In this document: positions 1 through 23,730 of the stretch, piece after piece
How the letters are laid out: every line of letters begins with the position of its first letter
How positions within the stretch are numbered: the first letter of the stretch is position 1
DNA from: Symbiodinium natans
Taxonomy: Eukaryota > Sar > Dinophyceae > Suessiales > Symbiodiniaceae
Length of the DNA: 64,000 nt
Assembly: GCA_905221605.1 (NCBI GenBank)
Contig: CAJNDS010000169.1
Span: 7,501 to 71,500 of the forward strand
Direction of reading: 5' to 3'
Translations under genes and position numbers: made by a program
The notes under the pieces: model-generated
The model's database searches: none
The model's input: only the letters and a program-made list of their open reading frames with translations
Told to the model about the DNA's origin: nothing

Positions 1-1897
1 ATGCTTGGGGCTGAGGGTCTGAGGATTTTAGGGTTTAGGGTTTAGGGTTTGGGGTTTGGGGTTTAGGGTTTAGGGTTTAGGGTTTGGGGTTTGGGGTTTG
101 GGGTTTACATAAGTTGCCCTCCTCATGGCGCCGAGGCCCACAAATGATTCCTGGAAAGCCCATTAGGGTTTAGGATTTAGGGTTTAGGGTTAGGGAGGCG
201 GTTTCTGGAAGGCCCTCCTAGGCCCTGGAGAGGCCCCTAAAAGGCCCTGTGTAACCCGAGTCACCCAAGTGGCCCAGGTTTCTTAAGTGGTTTAAGTGAG
301 GCCCCCGCGAGGCCCCTAGCAGGCAAAAGAAAGACCCTAGCACAAGTCTTAGGCGTCTTAAGCGAACTCCAAGTGACCCAAGTGCTCCAAGTCCTCAGGG
401 CGACCCAAGTGACACAAGTTTAGGGTTTAAGGTTTAGGGTTTAGGGTTTGGGGTTTAGGGTTTAGGGTTTAGGGTGCCCCAAGGGACCCAAGTGAGTCTC
501 AAGTGGCCAAAGCCACCCCAAGTGTCCCAAGCGACCCTGCGCTCCAAGTGATCCAAGTGTAGACCCTCCCTAAGCCAACCCCGAAGCCGTCTAACACTCA
601 AGGTTCAGGGCGTGGACTTAGGGGGGATATATTCTGGTGGGAAACCCTGAGCCCGAACTCGAACTCCCCAAACCCTAGACCCTGAATCCCTAAACCCTAA
701 CCAATTCCCTACTTATAAGTCCGCAAGTCCCCAAAATCCCTGCAAACCCTAAACCCCAAAACCTGAACCCTAAACCCTAAATCCTGAACCCTAAACCCTA
801 ACCAACTTTATAGGGGCCGAGGCCTTCTCGATGATGCCCTCTGCCTTCCGAGCGTGGGCTGTCTGTCGCTGTTCATCGGGGCCGGGATGTTTACGAAAGG
901 GGTCAAAATGATGACAATAGGGTTTTGGGGTTTGAGGTTTTGGGGTTTAGGGTTTAGAAGTTGAGGGTTTAGGGCTTAGGGATTTGAGGGGCTGTGGTAG
1001 TATAATGCAAATACAAAAGGGGCCAGAACACTTAGTTATTCCGACCCTCGATTATCATTCCCAAAAGGCGGGTTGTTTAGGGTTTAGGGTTTAGGGTTTA
1101 GAGTTTGGGGCACACGCCCCAAACCTCGCCGCTCATGAGCCATCGGGCCCTCAAGACTCCAGTTCCCCCAATCCTGATCCATGAAACAACGCCCGAAACC
1201 CTAAACCCTAAACCCTAAACCCCAAACCCTAAACCCTAAACCTCAGAGAAAGCCCTGATATAAGGGCCTCTCTTCCTTGGAGTGAACCCTAAAACCCTGA
1301 TCCCCCTGGTGACCAGGACCTGGAGTGCCAAAACACAACGAATCTAAGCCCCAAAAATCCGGAAAGAGCACGAAACCCTAAACCTGAACCCTAAACCCTA
1401 AACCCTAAACCCTAAACCCTAAACCCTACACCCTACACCCTAAACCCTAAACCCCAATCCAGCCTGCAGCCCGGTCATGGCCTGCTTGTACTTCTTGGGT
1501 GTGGGGTCCTGGGACCAAGGCTCCGGCAGTTTTAGGGTTTAGAGTTTAGGGTTTGGGGTTTGGGGTTTCGGGTATAGGTTTAGGGAACTAGGAGTTTAGG
1601 GGCTGGGTCTTACTTTTCGCCCTGGTTCCCAGAAGGGAATGAGGCCCTTCGGGCCCTGTACACATATACATATATATATATATATACACATTTGTTTATT
1701 TATACTTATTTATTTATTTATTTTGCCTCTCTTTATTTGCACTTGAGGGGATTATGTAGGGTACCTCATTCCCCCATTCCCTACTAAGAGGCAGCCAGTC
1801 TTTGTGCCCCCCTCTGCCATCCGGCGACGTCACGGAACAGGTGCTGGCGCCCGCGCCAGCTCCTACTTCAGAGGGCGGCGCTTGTGGCGCGGTGCCA
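1..1897. repeat. Telomere-like heptamer spacer with short unique islands
   Basis: This stretch holds many short TTTAGGG/CCCTAAA arrays in both orientations, broken by unique islands of 50-150 bases. One island, about 1457-1530 on the minus strand, stays open and reads like protein (it contains PTPKKYKQAMTGLQ) between heptamer arrays, so it may be an exon of a gene downstream of the beta-propeller gene. Another island at 815-900 is also open on the minus strand. Neither matches a family I know. A TA/AT microsatellite lies at 1661-1690. Confidence 0.6.
1632..1800. mobile_element. Inverted-repeat element, GGGAATGAGGTACC family
   Basis: The right half reads GGTACCTCATTCCCCCATTCCCTAC, and a diverged inverted copy (GGGAATGAGG) lies near 1636. 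Better preserved relatives are at 11233-11350 and 40546-40671, each with an AT-rich or TA-repeat centre. It looks like a non-autonomous inverted-repeat element. Confidence 0.45.
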
Positions 1898-4800
1898 TCA
1901 AGACAAGAACACGTGCAAGCCGTTGCAAGGCGACACCGCGAGAATGCCTTCGGAGATTGCTGGGGCTGCCTGGAACGCATTGCCGGTGGGAAACGCCGAG
2001 ACCTCGTCGTGCTCTTCCTCCAACTTTCCATTTCCATCCGTGTCGATGAGGCGGTAGACATTGCCAGACCTTGAGGACTCAATAGAGGGTTCATGGTTCA
2101 TATGTTAGGATGTTCCCCCATTTACGAACAGTCCTGAATAGGGACTATAGCACCCCCGATGATTATAAATCCGATTAGGACCTGTTCGCAAAAGGGTGAA
2201 CATCCCAAGTTCACATTCATACTCTAAAAGAGATTCGTTTTAGTAGTATATCGGGTAGACGGGGGAACATCCCAAGTTCATACTATGTAATACCCTAAAA
2301 GGGATTCATTATAGTAGTCTATCGGGTATACGACCCCACATTTTCGGGAGCTCATGTCGTTGTTGCATGGGACATGCCGGCCACAAAGACGGCGCCATCT
2401 CCGGCGATGACCGGATTGGCCCAGGAGTCCGGCAAACAGATGTGGCCTAGGCTGGCTCTTAAAGTCTAAGGAGCCCTCGGAAAAGATATTCCTAAATAGG
2501 GCCTCTCTTAAATAGCCCAAGAAGGGAAATATAAAATGTCCCTTATAAACCCTAAACCCTAAACCCTAAACCCTAAACCCTAAACCCTAAGTGGCCTGGA
2601 CCCTCACCAGCTGCAGCTCCATGCCAGTCCGGGAAGTTGTACTCCCAGATGGTCTGACCACTCCTGGGTAGCCCAGTAACCATATTCGTTAGGGTATAGG
2701 GTTTAGGGTTTAGGGGTCAGGGTTTAGGGTGCCCGTTTTGCCCCTCCCCCAAAAAAAACACAAGGCAAAAGGGTACAACTGGGCTACCAAGACTAAAAAG
2801 GCCAACAACTCTCGAACATTCCAATCCGGGTACCCTTTTTGGGGGTTGGTTACCGAGAACCACCAAAGCCCCCAAACCCTAAGCCCCAAAACCCCTAAAC
2901 CCCTAAGCCCCTAAACCCTAAACCCTGAACCCTAAGCCCCTAAACCCTAAACCCTAAACCCTAAACCCTAAACCCTAAACCCTAAAACGAGGGCAAAAGG
3001 GCACCACTGGGCTACCAGGACTCTGTGGATCCATGGCCACTGCCTTGGAAGGATGGCGCTGGTCCGTGCCTAGGCCCAGGGGAGCAACCTAGGAATAAAA
3101 ACAGCGGGTTTAGGGTTTAGGGTTTAGGGTTTAGGGTTTAGGGTATAAGGGAACTCCAACCCCCGCAAAGAAAAAGAGAAAAGTAAGGGCCTACTCCGGG
3201 TCCTAGGTGCTGTTCTCAAATATGTCCAGGTCGATCACCGTTCCGCCGGGCACTAGCAAGCCGGGGTTCGTCCCTATGGCGACCACCACCTTAGTTGTCC
3301 AGTATCCTTGGGGAGCTAAAGGTTAACCTTTGGGTGTAGGGTTTAAGGTTGAGGGTTTAGGGTTTAGGGTTTAGGGTTTAGGGTTTAGGGTTTAGGGATG
3401 TATAAAGGGAATCGAATACCCCAAAAAGGTTGAAGGATACCTACTCTGCTGCTAAGCAACCATAGGTCGGCTGCCATGTGTCGTAACTGCCGGGCCCGAG
3501 TTCGCCGGGTACTTGGGGAACGTCCGCTGCCAGACAAGATGGCCATCTTCCGCAGAAAACGCTGTCACCAACCCTGTCTTCCTAGGACGGCCCTTAGAAC
3601 CCTCTGAAACTTATTCCCGAAGATGATCCTCTTAAACCCAAAAAAAGGTGAGAACATATAAAAAATGTCCCAAGGGCCCGACCTAGTTTCGTACCTCCCT
3701 CCAAGTTGCTGGTGACGTAGACAAGGCCGTTGCCGGCACCTGTCATGCCGCCCGTGGTGGAACTGGCAGAGCTGGGAGCAGGGTTCTTCCAGACGAGGGA
3801 CCCATCTTTCAGTCTCAGCCGGTAGGTGCCCCCCATGGCGTCCGAGAAGAGAAGGGATCCTATACTCCCCTTAGAACCTTAATAAGATAATATTCTGAAT
3901 ATCTTCTTGGGTTTCATATACACAGAAATACAAAATGATTCCCAAGGGGGATATAGGATCCGTTCTGAATTGATCCAATCCAGTTGTAGAGTCCGTTGTC
4001 TGGACGGAACTTCCAGAGAATGGCACCATCTGTGGCATTGCAGGCAACCACCTGAGTTGGCCCAGCAATCCCTCCCCCTAATATTACAACGCGACCTGCC
4101 CCCTAATGATCCCCAATGTTAAAAATCCCCCCACTATAGTTATATTATAGTATATTGGGTTTTTTAGGTTAGGGGGTAGGGGGAGGGGATTAGACCTTCT
4201 GAAAACATGTCCCAAACCAGATCCCCTTAGCCCAACAAAGGAGAACGCAGCATCCCGAGAGGGGGCAGCCACCGTGGTCGCGGACCCAAAGGCCACGGAC
4301 TCGTTTTGACTCAAGCAGGAAGCAAGGACAAGCCCTTCGCCCGCAATGACGGTGTGCGTATCCGTGCTGGCGATTTCGCAGGCGGGCGTGTCCCAGACGA
4401 GCCTAGGTCACCCAAATGTCATCAGGGAACCAAACCCTGCAAATCCTAAACCCTAAACCCTAAACCCTAAACCCTAAACCCTAAAAATCAAAAGGGCACC
4501 ACACCGGGGGGAGTCTAGGAGCTTCCCATCTTCGGATCCCACACCAAACATCCTGCCATCTGCACCTAGGTAGCCCAGCAACCGTCTTAAAACGAGGGCG
4601 CCCTTTTTCTGGTTGGTTTAGGGTTTAGGGTTTAGGGCTTAGGGCCTAGGGTTTAGGGTTCAGGGTTTAGGGCTTGGGGCTCAGGGTTTACGGCTTAGGG
4701 TTTAGGCTAGGGTTTCTAATACTTTGGAGTCAAGCCTGGCAAAAAGTATATATCATTCAAGGTATAGGCAGCCATAATAGGAACCCAGCCCCAAACAAAG

Positions 4801-5719
4801 AGTATCAACGTGTAGTACTCCAAAACCCAGGTTACTTTCAGAAGGCAACTTCAGAACCAAACCAAAAGGGTTTAGGGCTTTGGGCTTAGGGTTTATAAAG
4901 TGTACCACTTGGCGACTAAGGCACCAATGCTGTAGAGGACGCCCTTCAGGAGTACTGGGTTGCCGGGCAACTGGACTCCCGAGGTGCTGAAAGTCCACAG
5001 GAGGCTGCCCTGCCGCGAGAATTTCAGCAGCTGGCCGTCTATGGATGACTGATAGATGGCACCCTTGGAATCCTTAGCTGTCCAGTATCCAAGGGGGAAC
5101 TTGGGGATTCGAAGGGTTCACTATATTACCCACCCGAAGAAAGGTTAAAGGTTATAACTGCTCTGCTAGTACGAATCCACTACGGGCGATCCCCGCACAA
5201 CTCCGTTGTTTGGAGCTGTCCAGGACCAGGCCGGACCCGCTGAGAAGGACGGCGGGATCGCCGACGTCGACCCCGACCTGATGAAGTTCCCACCTAGGTT
5301 GCCCAGTAACCTGGGATTAAAGAAGGGTGGCCTTTTCTTTGTCTAAAGGGGTTTTATAAGGGAACCTGGAACCCAAAAAGAGGGAATGAGGGTACTACCG
5401 GACATCCTCGCCACCTTTCCCGATCCACTCGGAGAAGTCTTGACCACTCCGTACAGACATCGTGTACTGGAGCAGCTGGAAGTGGTTCGCAGGGTCGGCT
5501 GCTAAGTCGCAGTCTAATCCAGAGCAGTCCTGCCGCTGAGGGGTAGCCTTGGTAGCCCAGTAACCATCATATAGGATCTTACCACAAGGGCACCTTTTTT
5601 GGGGATAGTTGCCTTACAAGGGAACCTTGAAACCAAAAGAAAAGAGGAAAAAGGGTACCACTGGGCTACCAAGGAACCAATGGCAGGATGCAAGTAAATG
5701 CCAGGGCAAGAAACGCCAT
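1898..5719 (-). CDS. PQQ-type beta-propeller protein, secreted or lumenal, 14 exons
   Basis: Complete gene, 1503 coding bases, 500 residues. Exons (minus strand, high to low): 5719-5678, 5547-5415, 5293-5178, 5072-4925, 4565-4523, 4402-4227, 4077-3976, 3859-3691, 3581-3461, 3289-3211, 3069-3024, 2663-2596, 2446-2359, 2069-1898. All phases agree and no stop interrupts the reading. The start opens a hydrophobic signal peptide (MAFLALAFTCILPL). The body carries repeated PQQ-propeller strands: GSLLWTF, GKLVWDT, GAILWKF, GSLVWKN, GHLVWQR, GQTIWEY. Residues 453-464 form an EF-hand-like loop (DTDGNGKLEEEH) with His where position 12 normally has Glu, so calcium binding is doubtful. The family includes quinoprotein dehydrogenase and BamB-like scaffolds; no catalytic residues are assignable, so enzyme or scaffold is open. 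All 13 introns look like inserted elements. Confidence 0.92.
2070..2358 (-). mobile_element. Intron 13 of propeller gene, composite introner
   Basis: GA-AG intron with two layers. The outer part resembles the sequence at 50505-50585 (GGGGTC-TATACCC-ATAGACTACTA motif). The inner part is a palindromic TTGGGATGTTC element at 2105-2208. The flanking duplication is poor (GACAT/GTCTG), so the splice position is the least certain of the gene. Confidence 0.65.
2105..2208. mobile_element. Palindromic element, TTGGGATGTTCCCCC family
   Basis: The inverted ends are TAGGATGTTCCCCC and GGGTGAACATCCCAA, with internal arms ACAGTCCTGAATAGGGA and a diverged complement. It sits inside intron 13 of the propeller gene. 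The same family recurs at 6531, 7731, 37023, 49153, 53886 and 54836. Confidence 0.7.
2447..2595 (-). mobile_element. Intron 12 of propeller gene (GC-AG)
   Basis: The intron is flanked by the direct repeat GGCCAC. Its donor side is a CCCTAAA array and its acceptor side is unique sequence ending CCTAG|G. Removing it restores the propeller reading frame. Confidence 0.75.
2664..3023 (-). mobile_element. Intron 11 of propeller gene, GTAGCCCAG-family introner
   Basis: Inverted ends TGGTAGCCCAGTGG and TTACTGGGCTACCCA, flanked by GAGTC/GAGTG. Donor GA, acceptor AG. The 360 bases include a CCCTAAA array placed between the two element halves. Confidence 0.8.
3070..3210 (-). mobile_element. Intron 10 of propeller gene, CCTAGGACCCGGAG-family introner
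   Basis: GC-AG intron flanked by GCAC. The ends CCTAGGACCCGGAGTAGG and CTAGGTTGCTCCCCTGGG recur at 10459, 36574, 38940, 50996 and 61085. A TTTAGGG array sits in the middle. Confidence 0.8.
3290..3460 (-). mobile_element. Intron 9 of propeller gene, TGTCCAGTATCC-family introner
   Basis: GT-AG intron flanked by GGTTG/GGTGG. On the plus strand it starts TTGTCCAGTATCCTTGGGG and ends TACTCTGCTGCTAAGCAACC, with an internal heptamer array. Relatives are intron 3 of this gene and 25369-25475. Confidence 0.78.
3582..3690 (-). mobile_element. Intron 8 of propeller gene (GA-AG)
   Basis: The flanking repeat is GAAA/GAAG. Inverted ends are CTAGGTCGGGCCCTTGG and its imperfect complement CTAAGGGCCGTCCTAGG. 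An internal stretch (GATCCTCTTAAACCC on the plus strand) recurs at 42530 and 50276. Confidence 0.75.
3860..3975 (-). mobile_element. Intron 7 of propeller gene (GA-AG)
   Basis: Flanked by an exact 5-base repeat GGATC. The body is a long imperfect palindrome (on the minus strand TATATCCCCCTTGGGAATC near one end and TTCTAAGGGGAGTATAG near the other). Confidence 0.8.
4078..4226 (-). mobile_element. Intron 6 of propeller gene, unusual splice signals
   Basis: Flanked by an exact repeat GGGGA. Excision with AG|G acceptor leaves a GG donor; any other placement loses the AG. The protein frame across the join is continuous (FVGL-RGGIAGP), so an intron here is secure but its boundary is atypical. Confidence 0.75.
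4403..4522 (-). mobile_element. Intron 5 of propeller gene (GC-AG)
   Basis: Flanked by GCTC. It contains a CCCTAAA array between short unique ends. Its removal rebuilds the strand motif GKLVWDT, which supports the splice position. Confidence 0.78.
4566..4924 (-). mobile_element. Intron 4 of propeller gene, GTAGCCCAG-family introner
   Basis: GT-AG intron flanked by an exact repeat GGTGC. One end is GGTAGCCCAGCAACC and the other a diverged copy (CTTAGTCGCCAAGTGGTAC). Unique sequence and TTTAGGG units have been added between the halves, giving 359 bases. Confidence 0.82.
5073..5177 (-). mobile_element. Intron 3 of propeller gene, TGTCCAGTATCC-family introner (GA-AG)
   Basis: Flanked by an exact repeat GATTC. 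Only GA-AG excision keeps the frame (VVDS-KGAIYQ), which makes this a clean example of a non-GT donor supplied by the target duplication. Confidence 0.85.
5294..5414 (-). mobile_element. Intron 2 of propeller gene, GTAGCCCAG-family introner
   Basis: GT-AG intron flanked by an exact repeat GGTGG. The ends GGATGTCCGGTAGTACCC and GTTACTGGGCAACCTA match the family. At 121 bases, without a telomere-like insert, it is close to the basic element. Confidence 0.85.
5548..5677 (-). mobile_element. Intron 1 of propeller gene, GTAGCCCAG-family introner
   Basis: GT-AG intron directly after the signal-peptide codons. Inverted ends CTTGGTAGCCCAGTGGTACC and GGTTACTGGGCTACCAAG. The target repeat is imperfect (GGTTC/GGCTA). 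Confidence 0.85.
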
Positions 5720-8289
5720 GGCGCAACGAGAAAGCGGTTCGTGGATCGTCTGGCTCTGGAGCCTAGCAATCCATAGGAAAAGCTGCAGACCGGTCTCGGC
5801 GCGTGGCTGCAACTCTGGCGACAGCAACTATAGCCTTCCACTGCCAAGGTGAGGTTCAGGGTCTAACTCCGAAATTGGCCTGTAAGTTGTTCCTGAACCC
5901 TAAACCCCAAGCACTAAACCCGAAACCGACACATAAGTTAAGGGTTTGACACAGTGCGTCCCCACTTCGACTGTACCATAGGGTCGGAATAATTTCCTAA
6001 TATTATTCCCATATGGTTCCTTTCTAATTATACTATAATCACCACACCAAAACCCTATTCTAATTACTAAGGTCCCTTGATTAACCGAGGCAATTCTCTG
6101 GTCCGAGCCCCCCGCACCCTTGGTTAGGACCTCGATTCGCGGCGGCTCCTGGCGAACATCGTTGCTTGAGTTTGGCCCTCGTCGACGCAAAAAGACTTCA
6201 ACCTCCAACTATAAGACGCATATCATCACATTTTCATGTGCACACACACATACATACATACATATATATACACATATATACACATATATATATATATACA
6301 CATACATGTGTGCGGAAACAAATGTCTGTTATCATGATTTTCTCAGTAACTTTGACTATGTTTCGCTTCTTCGTAGCATTCTGAATATTGTTATGCATAA
6401 GTATGAATGAGACTGTGATTGTTTACAAGTCTTCCTAGAAAGATTAGATTTAAAACGTGAACACGCGTTGTCGCCGCTGTTGTTGTTGCTGTCATTGTTC
6501 GTGCTCTTGATAATTAGGCTTTGGGATGTTCCCCCTTATTAGACTAACAGTCCTTAACTGGGGTTATAATAGGGGAGACTACAACCCCTACTAAGGACTG
6601 TTGCTATAATGAATCCCAAGAGACCCTAAACCCTTAACCCTAAACCCAAATGAGGCTTCTGATTGTTGGCCCGCGGAGGGAGAGGAAATGCTAAGGCGTT
6701 TCCAGCCCGCCACCCTGAACCCTGAACTGCACAAACTCTGGCCCTGCTGGCTTCAGAAACTGGTTGCTGCGGTTTCAAGGTCGCGGTAGAATAGGATTCC
6801 GGGGTCAGGGTTCAGGGTTTAGGGTTCAGGGTTGAGGGTCTAGGGTTACCCTCAAAGACACGGTTTAGGGCCCTTTGGGGTGCAAAGCTTTGTGCCTGTC
6901 ATGCCTGTTTAGTCTCTTGCCTGGGAGCCCATTCCTTTGATTCGAATTTGTTTCGGAATTCTTTTCAGAGCTTTTGACCCACAACATTATATATATATAT
7001 ACATATATGTATACATAGAATTACATATCAGCATTAATACGATACAGAATACTATCTATAAGCACATGTTCATATGAGTCTACTTCTTACAATTAACTCT
7101 CACATAAAGCCCGAAAACCCAGACTCGGAAATTCGAACCCCAAACCCTAAACCCTAAACCCAAACCCTAAACCCTAAACCCAAACCCTAAACCCTAAATC
7201 CTAAACCCTAAACCCTAAACCCAAAAACAAAACGCCCATGACAACAGCCGAGCCTTGATCCACTCGTCAAGATCCTGGCGCTGGTCACTGCCCATCTTTT
7301 CATTCCTGGATTCGCACGTTCGGGTTTTGACAGCTAGGGTTTAGGGTTTAGGGTTTAGGGCTTAGGGCTTAGGGCTTAGGGTTTAGGGTTTAGGGTTCAG
7401 GGTTCAGGGTTTAGGGCTTAATTAGGGTTTAGGGTTTAAGGTCTAGGGTTCAGGGTTCAGGGTTCGGCTTCAGGTTTCGGGGCGTGGGTTCAGGGCTTAG
7501 GGGGGCTCGGATATCCGGGTTTCAGCTACCCCCCAGTCCTAAGCCCTAAAGCCCCAAACCCTAAACCCCTCAACCCGAAGCGGTTAAGCCCCCTAAGCTG
7601 AGTTGGGATTCAGGGGGCCTTCGGAGTGGTCCAAACTACCCTCAGATCCCCTGGCGTACAAAAGGGGCTTAGGGTTTTGGGGGGGTTTAGGGTTTATGGA
7701 TTTCGGGGTTTAGGGGTTTAGGAGTTTAGCTTGGGATGTTCCGCCCTTATACGAACAGTCCCTAATGGGGATCATAATGAGGGGTGCTGCAATCCCGGTT
7801 AAGGAGTGCTAGTAGAAGGGGCTTAGGGGTTTAGGGGTGTATGGCTTCCTACATCTTTTAAGGGTATTTCCTCACATAGGGGTGCCCTTCATATCTCCCC
7901 CCCACATAGTACAATCCATATTACATGAACGCCCAAACTCAAAAGGGTACCCCCCCCCCTATTTTCGGAAAGGCCCAAAGGGAACCGAAGACTCTTGGAA
8001 AGGGTCGAAGGTCCCACTGGGAGAGCAACTCCAGGGTCGAACACTTACTCGCTTGTTGCGATGGGCCCCCCCCTTGGGGGCTCTTAAGATAACTTCAGGG
8101 GCTTAAGTAGGTTTACGGTTTAGGGTTGAAGGCAACTTGGTAGCCAGTGACCCTATTACAAAAATAAGGGCACCCTTTTTGTGGGCTTTTTGGGTTATAA
8201 GGGAACCTTGAACCCCAAAAAGGGAAAGGGTACCACTACCCTAAGCCCCCAACTTTGTTGCAGGTAGGTGGCAGCTGGTTCGCCCGGCG

Positions 8290-8290
<1 letters not shown>
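5720..8290. other. Spacer upstream of propeller gene
   Basis: No recognisable gene. It contains heptamer arrays (7135-7225, 7336-7470), a TACA/TATA microsatellite at 6240-6305, and two TTGGGATG elements (6531-6620, 7731-about 7820). A degenerate GTAGCCCAG element lies at about 8130-8240. An open minus-strand island at 7228-7335 (contains QDLDEWIKARLL) could be a late arginine deiminase exon but is unproven. No promoter motif is assigned. Confidence 0.5.
6531..6620. mobile_element. Palindromic element, TTGGGATGTTCCCCC family
   Basis: Starts TTGGGATGTTCCCCCTTATT and ends GAATCCCAAG. The arms contain CTAACAGTCCTTAAC and a complementary AAGGACTGTT. The right end is diverged. Confidence 0.65.
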
Positions 8291-21837
<13,547 letters not shown>

Positions 21838-21903
21838 GTGGGTTTTGGGGTTTAGGGTTTTGGGTTTTGGGTTTGGGGTTTGGGTTTTGGGTTTCAGAGA
21901 GGT

Positions 21904-21939
<36 letters not shown>
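21904..21939 (+). repeat. 36-base G homopolymer
   Basis: Uninterrupted poly-G just upstream of the first secure arginine deiminase exon; the adjacent open frames are artefacts of it. Confidence 0.95.
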
Positions 21940-21941
<2 letters not shown>

Positions 21942-21976
21942 GGGGGAGAGGAGGGGTTGGAGTTTTCTCAAAATGC

Positions 21977-22122
21977 ACTTGGAGGTTCAGGGTACTTCTT
22001 AACCCAATCCAATAATAACTGTACTTAGGACCCAATCATAACCATCCCAGGGCACTTAAAAAGGTGTATAAGTGGGTTATACGTACAGTTATAATGGTTA
22101 GTCAGTGCCCTGAACCTCCAAG
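21977..22122. mobile_element. ACTTGGAGGTTCATGG-family palindrome with exact target repeat
   Basis: Flanked by AATGC on both sides. Ends ACTTGGAGGTTCAGGGTAC and CCCTGAACCTCCAAGC. It cannot be spliced as a GT/GC/GA-AG intron on either strand, so it shows the family as a plain insertion. Confidence 0.8.
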
Positions 22123-22337
22123 CAATGCTACTGGGGCACCGGCGCGTGGCAAAACATGTGTTCTATTTTTTTTTCGCATTTCTGGTGACCCTTTGTTCGT
22201 TTCCAGAATCCGTGTCTGGGATAAGGGATCCTATATGCTCAGCCCAGAAGCCCTCTAATCCTTCAAACCCGAAACCCGAACCCTCACGAGTTGGGAGAGT
22301 TTTGGGTTTTCGGGTGGGGTTTAGGGCCTGGGTTTAG

Positions 22338-22500
22338 GGTTTAGGGTTTAGGGTTTAGGGTTTAGGGTTTAGGGTTTAGGGTTTAGGGTTTAGGGTTTAG
22401 GGTTTAGGGTTTAGGGTTTAGGGTTTAGGGTTTCGGGTTTCGGGTTTAGGGTTTAGGGTTTAGGGCTTAGGGTTTAGGGTTTGGGGCTTAGGGTTTAGGG
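22338..22500 (+). repeat. TTTAGGG array with variants
   Basis: About 15 regular units followed by TTCGGG, GCTTAGGG and TTGGGG variants. Confidence 0.92.
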
Positions 22501-22509
22501 TCTGGGTTT

Positions 22510-23730
22510 AGGGGTCACAAAGCCCCAAGAAGTTCAGAGAAGGCCGAGATGCTCTCCAATCGATTCAGGTCCCGGAGCTTGACTTCGTCAACCTCCCGAT
22601 GATTTTGGGGCTCAGGATTTAGGGTTTGGGGTTTGGGATTTTGGGTTTGGGGTTTAGGGTTTGGGGTTTCGGGTTTAGGGTTTATATAGGGTGGGTTTAG
22701 GGTTTGGGGTTTATATAGGGTCTAGGGTCTAGGCGTTTAGGGTTTAGGGCTTGTGGTTTAGGGTTAGGGTCCAGAGTTTAGGGGGATTTCGGGCTTCCAC
22801 GTGGGTTCTCAGGCTTCGGAGGACCGGATGGTTGAGCCAGGGTCGAACTAGGGTCTGGCGGCTTGGGGTTTGGGGTGCACAGCTTTGGAAAGAGCGGCCT
22901 TGGGAGATTTGTATGGTCACTTCTCCGAAACCTACAATCCCTTTTGGGGCGTTACTATTCTAAGGCGGCCCTGAGTATTGAGGGTACCCAGCAAGGGACC
23001 ACAACTTTGAAAAACCCACCATGCAGGGCTTAACCTGAGGTCGTGGGCACAAGGCCTTGCACCCCCAGATTGTAACTACCCTAGGTTCCTGGTAGGGTTT
23101 AGGGTTCAGGGTTTCGAAAAAATGGCTATGGGAGTTTATGGTTTAGGGTTTTGGGCTGCGCCCCTAAAGCAGAACCCTTGGATATCGGCAGCCCTTGCAG
23201 AGACAAAAAGGGGGGCCAAGGAAACGCGTTCGGGGCGCACGGCCTTAGGGGTACGAGTTTGGGTCCCTAGACCTCTAGACCCCCCGAATCCGGAGAGAGG
23301 GTTTATAGGGCCATAGGGAAGACATGATCCGAAAGAAACTATCTGGAGTCACTTGCTGAAGTCGAGTATCCGGCTTCTCGCCCCGGCGCTTGAAGAGCTC
23401 AGAAACCATGCCTCATCCGCACGTGCCTCTAACCTGGGGACCTTCAGAGCTACCTTTGCTGCACATTCAGGGGCCCACCCACCCCGAAACACCAAGACGT
23501 AACCCAGAACCTCAGACGCCTGGACCCCTACACCCCAAAGCTCGCACCCTGAGCATCCGTTGCCAATTCCGGCTTCTTATGGGCACTCCTTGGGTATTAG
23601 GGTTTAGGGTTGAGGGTTTAGGGGTATTTTACACCCTAGAAGCCCAAAACCTTGGTAACCTCAACCTGAAACCACGCGACTCCTTCCGGCTCCAGGGCTT
23701 CGGAAAGTCTACGCCTCCAAAGGACTAAGA
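22510..23730 (-). other. Exon-like islands between arginine deiminase and citrulline hydrolase genes
   Basis: Minus-strand islands stay open and read like protein at about 23728-23655 (RRRLSEALEPEGVAWF), 23400-23323 (ELFKRRGEKPDTRLQQV), 22870-22795 (LVRPWLNHPVLRSLRTH) and 22600-22513 (VDEVKLRDLNRLESISAF, ending in TGA). AG acceptors precede several of them. They could form a small separate gene. I do not recognise the protein, and chance open frames of this length are common here. Confidence 0.35.

Noticed and set aside
1-120. Possible true chromosome end because of TTTAGGG at the window edge
   Set aside because: The arrays are short, degenerate, present in both orientations and continue throughout the window.
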